Assembly (NCBI RefSeq): GCF_021538895.1
Contig: NZ_JADDRL010000017.1
Coordinates: 1 to 64,000 of the forward strand
DNA: 64,000 nt
Direction: 5' to 3'
From: Streptomyces olivochromogenes
Lineage (GTDB): Bacteria; Actinomycetota; Actinomycetes; Streptomycetales; Streptomycetaceae
The notes beneath the pieces are model-generated. The model ran no database searches, had not been told where the DNA came from, and worked only from the letters and a program-made list of their open reading frames with translations. This document shows, one piece after another, positions 60,636 to 64,000 of this stretch. Every line of letters starts with the position of its first letter. Position 1 is the stretch's first letter. A program made the position numbers and the translations under genes.

Positions 60636-62816
60636 TCAGGTTCTGTCAGGGTCCGACAGCAGCCGCACCAGTTCGATACGGGAGCGGATGCCCAACCGGG
60701 CGAAGACACCGCGCAGATGGTGGTCGATCGTGCGGCGGCTGAGCGCGAGCCGGTCGGCTATCTCGCGGTTGGTGGCGCCCTCGGCGGCCATGCGGGCGAC
60801 CATCAGCTGCTGCGCGGTGAGCAGGGCGGCCGGATCCGTCGTGGTGGGCGCGTTCACCGGCGTGCCCAGGGCGCGGAGTTCGGCGCGGGCCGAGGCCGCG
60901 CAGTGCGCGGCGCCGAAGGATTCGAAGGCCTCCAGGGCGCTGTGCAGACGGTCACGGGCCTCGGGGCGGTGCCGCAGACGGCGCAGGGCGCCCGCGAAGA
61001 GCAGCTCGGTGCGGGCGCGTTCGACGTCGCGGGTGCCGCGCGCGTGCAGGTCGAGGGCGGCGCGGTAGTGCTCGACGGCCTCGGCGCCCGGGGCGAGCAG
61101 GGCCTGGCAGCGGGCGCTGAGCGCCAGGTCGTCGGGGCTGCCGACGGCGCTCGCCCACCGGTGGTAGTCGGCGTGGGCGGCGCGCGCGACCCGGGTGTCC
61201 CCGGTGCGGACGGCGGCCTCGACGTAGTGCGGGGTGGCCAGGTGCCGGATGGCGCGGTGCCCGTGGCCGGGGCCGAATCCGGCGAGGGCACGCAGCCGGG
61301 CCGCCGCCGCCGGGAAGCGCCCGCCGGCCAGGTCCAGGAAGGCGAGCGCCCATTGGGCGAGCGCGGCGGGCAGGCCCAGGCCGTGGGCGAGGGCGTGGGA
61401 GCGGGCGGCCGCGGCACGCTCCCGGCACGCCCGCTCGTCGCCGGTGACCGCGGCGAACATGGCGAGGGCGGCCCGCAGATGGCAGGCCCCGTTGTCCTGC
61501 CCGGTGGCGTACGCCTGGGCCAGCGCCTCCTGGGCTGCGGCCTCGGCGGCGCGGGTGCGTCCGCTCCAGAAGTCGGCGTACGCCCGGAACTCCTGGGCCT
61601 GTACGGCGATGGCGGGGGTGCCCCGTGCCCGGGCCGAGGCGGCCGCGCGGAGGGTGGCGGTGGCGGCGCGGGTGTGGTCGCCGAGGAGGAGGGCGGCGAT
61701 GCCCGCGTGGATCAGCGCGGTCGGGTCGTCGCCGGGCCCGCAGCGGCCGGCCGTCGCTTCGAGCGCGTCGCGTGCGTCCTCGTAGCGGCCCTCGACCGCG
61801 GCGTCGAGTCCGGCGAGGGCACCGGGAGGCGGCACGCCGAGCCGGTGGGCGACGGCGGAGGCCTCCCGGCACCTTTTCAGGTCGCCGGTGTAGACGGCGG
61901 CTTCGGTGGCCAGCGCCAGTAGTTCGACGGAGTGCGCGGCCGGTGACGGCGGGCGGGCGGCGGCGAGCAGGGCGTCGAAGGCCTCCGAGGCGTCTCCCGC
62001 GCGCAGGGCGAGGACACCGTCGAGCGCGGAGTCGTCCGTGCGGGCGGCGAGCCGGCGTGCCCGGTCGGCGTCCCCCGCCGCCCAGGCGTCGGCGGCGGCG
62101 CCGGCCACCAGCCGGGCCTGGGCGCGGGGATCGGGGCAGAGCGCGGCGGCGCGTTCGGTGAGCGCGCCGGCCAGGGCCCGCCGGCCGGCGGCCCGGGAGC
62201 GGTCGGCGGCGGTGCGGAGTTCCGCCGTGAGCCGTCCGCTGGGCCCGAGCGCGGCGGCGCCCCGGTGCCAGGAGCGGTGCGGCGCCTCCCCCTTGCCGCT
62301 CAGCACCCGGGCGAGCAGCCGGTGGGCGTCGCGCCGGTCCGCCGGGGAGGCGGTCTCGTAGGCGGCGATCCTGGTCCAGGTGTCCCGGAAGACCACGCCG
62401 TCGGCCGTGGGGTGCGCGAGACCGGCCGCCTCCGCCGGCTCCAGGGGGCGGGTGTCGAGGCGGGCGGCGGCGACCGCGCGCAGGAACGCCCGTGTGGGAA
62501 CCGGGTGCTGGTCGGCGGCGGCGAGGAGGAGCAGCAGCCGGGTGTCGTCGGGCAGGGCGCGGATCGCCCGGCGGTGGGCGCGCAGCAACTCGGGGGCGAG
62601 GTCGGCGGGTTCGGTGGGCAGCGGGTCGAGTCCGGCCCGCTGCCGTGCGGTCAGGCGGGCGGCGAGTTCGGCGGCCGCGCGCGCATCGCCGTGTGCGAGG
62701 CGGCGCACGCGCGCGTGCACGCCTTCGGCGAGCGTTGGGTCAGGGTGTCGCCCCGCGTCGGTGGGCTGCGGTGGCGAAGTGCGGTCGAGAGGTGGGGGGT
62801 TCACCGGCGTCACCAC
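60636..62816 (-). CDS. LuxR family regulator with large helical N-terminal region
   Basis: This is a 726-residue protein starting at GTG 62816. No Walker A motif is visible, unlike classical LAL regulators of about 900 residues. Residues about 100-620 are alanine-rich helical repeats resembling TPR. The C-terminal LuxR domain (about 660-720) reads LTAQQLMVARMAAEGATNRE and LALSRRTIDHHLRGVFARL. It is divergent from a secreted lipase gene, an arrangement like LipR and LipA in other streptomycetes. It therefore probably activates the lipase, perhaps through the ACTGGCGA repeats between them. Confidence 0.87.
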   Translation of the reverse strand: MVTPVNPPPLDRTSPPQPTDAGRHPDPTLAEGVHARVRRLAHGDARAAAELAARLTARQRAGLDPLPTEPADLAPELLRAHRRAIRALPDDTRLLLLLAAADQHPVPTRAFLRAVAAARLDTRPLEPAEAAGLAHPTADGVVFRDTWTRIAAYETASPADRRDAHRLLARVLSGKGEAPHRSWHRGAAALGPSGRLTAELRTAADRSRAAGRRALAGALTERAAALCPDPRAQARLVAGAAADAWAAGDADRARRLAARTDDSALDGVLALRAGDASEAFDALLAAARPPSPAAHSVELLALATEAAVYTGDLKRCREASAVAHRLGVPPPGALAGLDAAVEGRYEDARDALEATAGRCGPGDDPTALIHAGIAALLLGDHTRAATATLRAAASARARGTPAIAVQAQEFRAYADFWSGRTRAAEAAAQEALAQAYATGQDNGACHLRAALAMFAAVTGDERACRERAAAARSHALAHGLGLPAALAQWALAFLDLAGGRFPAAAARLRALAGFGPGHGHRAIRHLATPHYVEAAVRTGDTRVARAAHADYHRWASAVGSPDDLALSARCQALLAPGAEAVEHYRAALDLHARGTRDVERARTELLFAGALRRLRHRPEARDRLHSALEAFESFGAAHCAASARAELRALGTPVNAPTTTDPAALLTAQQLMVARMAAEGATNREIADRLALSRRTIDHHLRGVFARLGIRSRIELVRLLSDPDRT

Positions 62817-62828
62817 ACCTTCGACGTT

Positions 62829-62865
62829 ACTGGCGAGTTAGTTGAGACGTAAAGACTGGCGACTT
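62829..62865. promoter_or_regulatory. Direct repeats ACTGGCGAnTT in the LuxR/lipase intergenic region
   Basis: ACTGGCGAGTT (62829-62839) and ACTGGCGACTT (62855-62865) start 26 bases apart, upstream of the lipase promoter region and next to the LuxR start. They are candidate activator sites. Confidence 0.55.
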
Positions 62866-62933
62866 CACCGATGCGGCGCGCGTAGACCCGTCCCGACACT
62901 CCTGAGCGACCCCACCCGTTTCAGGAGGCATCC

Positions 62934-63620
62934 ATGCAACGCCACAAGCGTCGCGTCGCCACGGCACTGTCGGCGATGACCGCATCGCTCCTTCTGTCAC
63001 TCCCCCTCACCGCGGCCCCGGCGCACGCGGCGAGCCACAACCCGATCGTGTTCGTCCACGGGATCAGCAGCTCGGCGAGCAGCTGGGACGACTGGGTCGC
63101 GGACTTCGAGGCCGACGGCTACGCGTCCTCGGAGCTGTTCGCCTGGTCGTACGACTGGTCGCAGTCGAACGCCACCACCGCCCAGCAGCTGGCCACCGAG
63201 GTCAAGAGCGTGCTGGCGCGGACCGGCGCGTCCAAGGTCGACCTCGTCGTCCACTCCATGGGCGCGCTCAACGGCCGCTACTACCTCAAGAACCTCGGCG
63301 GAACGTCGTACGTGGACGACTTCGTGTCCGTCGCCGGGGTGAACCACGGCACCTCCACCGCCTCCCTGTGCGGGTGGCTGTACACGTCCTGCAAGGAGAT
63401 GCAGACGGGCAGCTCGTTCCTGACGGCGTTGAACTCCGGTGACGAGACGCCGGGCAGCGTGTCGTACGCGAGCTACTGGTCGAACTGCGACGAGGCGATC
63501 AACCCGGACAGCTCGGCGCTGCTCAGCGGAGCGACCAATGTCGGGGTCGGCTGCATCTCGCACACCGACATGAACAACGACCACGGCGTGTACGAACAGG
63601 TGCGCGACTTCATCGCGTGA
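62934..63620 (+). CDS. Secreted triacylglycerol lipase/esterase (alpha/beta hydrolase)
   Basis: This is a 228-residue exported hydrolase from ATG 62934, with AGGAGG upstream. The signal peptide is residues 1-32, with cleavage after AHA ([13 protein letters not shown]). The oxyanion motif is [13 protein letters not shown] and the nucleophile Ser108 is in [15 protein letters not shown]. The catalytic His is probably in [14 protein letters not shown] near residue 213. Four cysteines suggest two disulfides. It belongs to the streptomycete lipase class 2 group. The adjacent LuxR gene supports regulated secretion. Confidence 0.9.
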   Translation: MQRHKRRVATALSAMTASLLLSLPLTAAPAHAASHNPIVFVHGISSSASSWDDWVADFEADGYASSELFAWSYDWSQSNATTAQQLATEVKSVLARTGASKVDLVVHSMGALNGRYYLKNLGGTSYVDDFVSVAGVNHGTSTASLCGWLYTSCKEMQTGSSFLTALNSGDETPGSVSYASYWSNCDEAINPDSSALLSGATNVGVGCISHTDMNNDHGVYEQVRDFIA

Positions 63621-63660
63621 GCGTCAGCGGGGGTGTGACGGGCCCGCGCGGGGGACAATG

Positions 63661-63687
63661 CCCTTGTCGCCCTTGTCTCCCTTGTCC
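63661..63687. repeat. Three tandem 9-bp repeats CCCTTGTCN
   Basis: CCCTTGTCG, CCCTTGTCT and CCCTTGTCC follow one another without gaps, 39 bases before the start of the next gene. They could be a triple regulator site or a slippage-prone motif. Confidence 0.75.
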
Positions 63688-63725
63688 CCCAGTACCGTCC
63701 CGACCGTCCTGTTGGGGAGGTTGCC

Positions 63726-64000
63726 ATGCGGATGCGCCCCGCCGGCTCCGGCAAGGTGGTGCGGGATCCCGTCCACCACCCGCTGTTCGCCCGCTACTAC
63801 GCCCGCGTCAGCGTGGGCGCCGAGACGCGGCTCGGCATGGCCGGGGTGCGCGACCGGCTGCTCGCCGGGCTGTCCGGCCGCGTGATCGAGATCGGCGCGG
63901 GCAACGGGCTGAACTTCGGCCACTACCCGGGCGCCGTCTCGGAGGTCGTCGCGATCGAACCGGAGCGCCGGCTGCGGCAGTTGGCGGTGGAGGCCGCGCT
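63726..64000 (+). CDS. Class I SAM-dependent methyltransferase, 3' end outside the window
   Basis: The start is ATG 63726, with GGGGAGG 6 bases upstream. The visible 91 residues contain HPLFARYYARVSVGAETRLG, typical of UbiE/phospholipid methyltransferase-like proteins, and SAM motif VIEIGAGNGLNFGHYP followed by VVAIEPERRLRQLA. The reading frame is open at the window end. The substrate cannot be told. Confidence 0.85.
   Translation, partial: MRMRPAGSGKVVRDPVHHPLFARYYARVSVGAETRLGMAGVRDRLLAGLSGRVIEIGAGNGLNFGHYPGAVSEVVAIEPERRLRQLAVEAA

Overview
The window is high-GC actinobacterial chromosome, almost certainly from a Streptomyces. Support comes from the strong third-position GC bias, frequent GTG/TTG starts, ATGA-coupled genes, an rppA-P450-cupin tetrahydroxynaphthalene cluster, MurT/GatD, a HATPase-XRE-DUF397 triad and SARP regulators. 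From memory, the gene order (rppA block, pfkA3-like kinase, tripeptidyl aminopeptidase, urease, biotin genes) follows the SCO1190s-SCO1250s stretch of S. coelicolor. Divergence of the P450 and cupin suggests a related species rather than S. coelicolor itself. No tRNA, rRNA, insertion sequence, prophage or CRISPR array was seen.

Layout. 1-3.7 kb: two tandem SARP regulators on the minus strand, one cut by the window edge and one frameshifted. 3.8-6.1 kb: an enoyl-CoA hydratase-like gene, and a pirin divergent from an AhpD-like protein. 6.1-6.8 kb: a decay zone with remnants of a flavin disulfide oxidoreductase and a VOC protein. 6.8-10.9 kb: a methyltransferase-Nudix fusion, DUF779, a secreted phosphodiester glycosidase-like protein, a small membrane protein and a Tat-exported phosphodiesterase-like protein. 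11.1-16.1 kb: a coupled quinone oxidoreductase and two acyl-CoA dehydrogenases, then a XRE-cupin regulator divergent from a thioredoxin reductase-like flavoprotein. 16.1-19.8 kb: ATP-dependent DNA ligase coupled to a Nudix hydrolase, succinate semialdehyde dehydrogenase and a DUF6213-like protein. 19.8-23.4 kb: a TenA pseudogene and the RppA-CYP158A-cupin naphthol pigment cluster. 23.5-28.2 kb: acyl-CoA dehydrogenase and its divergent TetR, peptide deformylase, and murT-gatD for lipid II amidation.

28.4-37.7 kb: phosphofructokinase, a CtaG-like copper/oxidase assembly protein, a four-gene coupled unit (LytTR regulator, DUF485, sodium:solute symporter, LytS kinase), then an Lrp regulator with a dimethylarginine/arginine hydrolase and ornithine aminotransferase. 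37.7-45 kb: DUF305 and DUF6153 proteins, a very large patatin-like protein (frameshifted), a PlsC acyltransferase and a secreted tripeptidyl aminopeptidase. 45-49.6 kb: urease ureABCFGD with a GlnR-like box. 49.7-52.5 kb: a permease pseudogene, an orphan Phd antitoxin divergent from a ClpP paralogue that has lost its catalytic histidine, and a cyclic-di-AMP (ydaO) riboswitch in front of an NlpC/P60 hydrolase. 52.6-56 kb: a LysE exporter divergent from LysR, and the HATPase/XRE/DUF397 triad. 56-60.6 kb: biotin genes bioF and bioBAD, where BioB carries a Cys/His-repeat tail. 60.6-64 kb: a LuxR-type regulator divergent from a secreted lipase, and the start of a methyltransferase.

Functional threads. 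Nitrogen: urease, the arginine/ornithine genes and an Lrp regulator. Fatty acid and acyl-CoA turnover: four acyl-CoA genes with TetR-type palindromes, biotin synthesis, lipase, patatin and acyltransferase. Cell wall: MurT/GatD and NlpC/P60. Three otherwise intact genes carry single-base indels in G/C runs, and four loci are more deeply decayed. The single-base cases may be sequencing errors.
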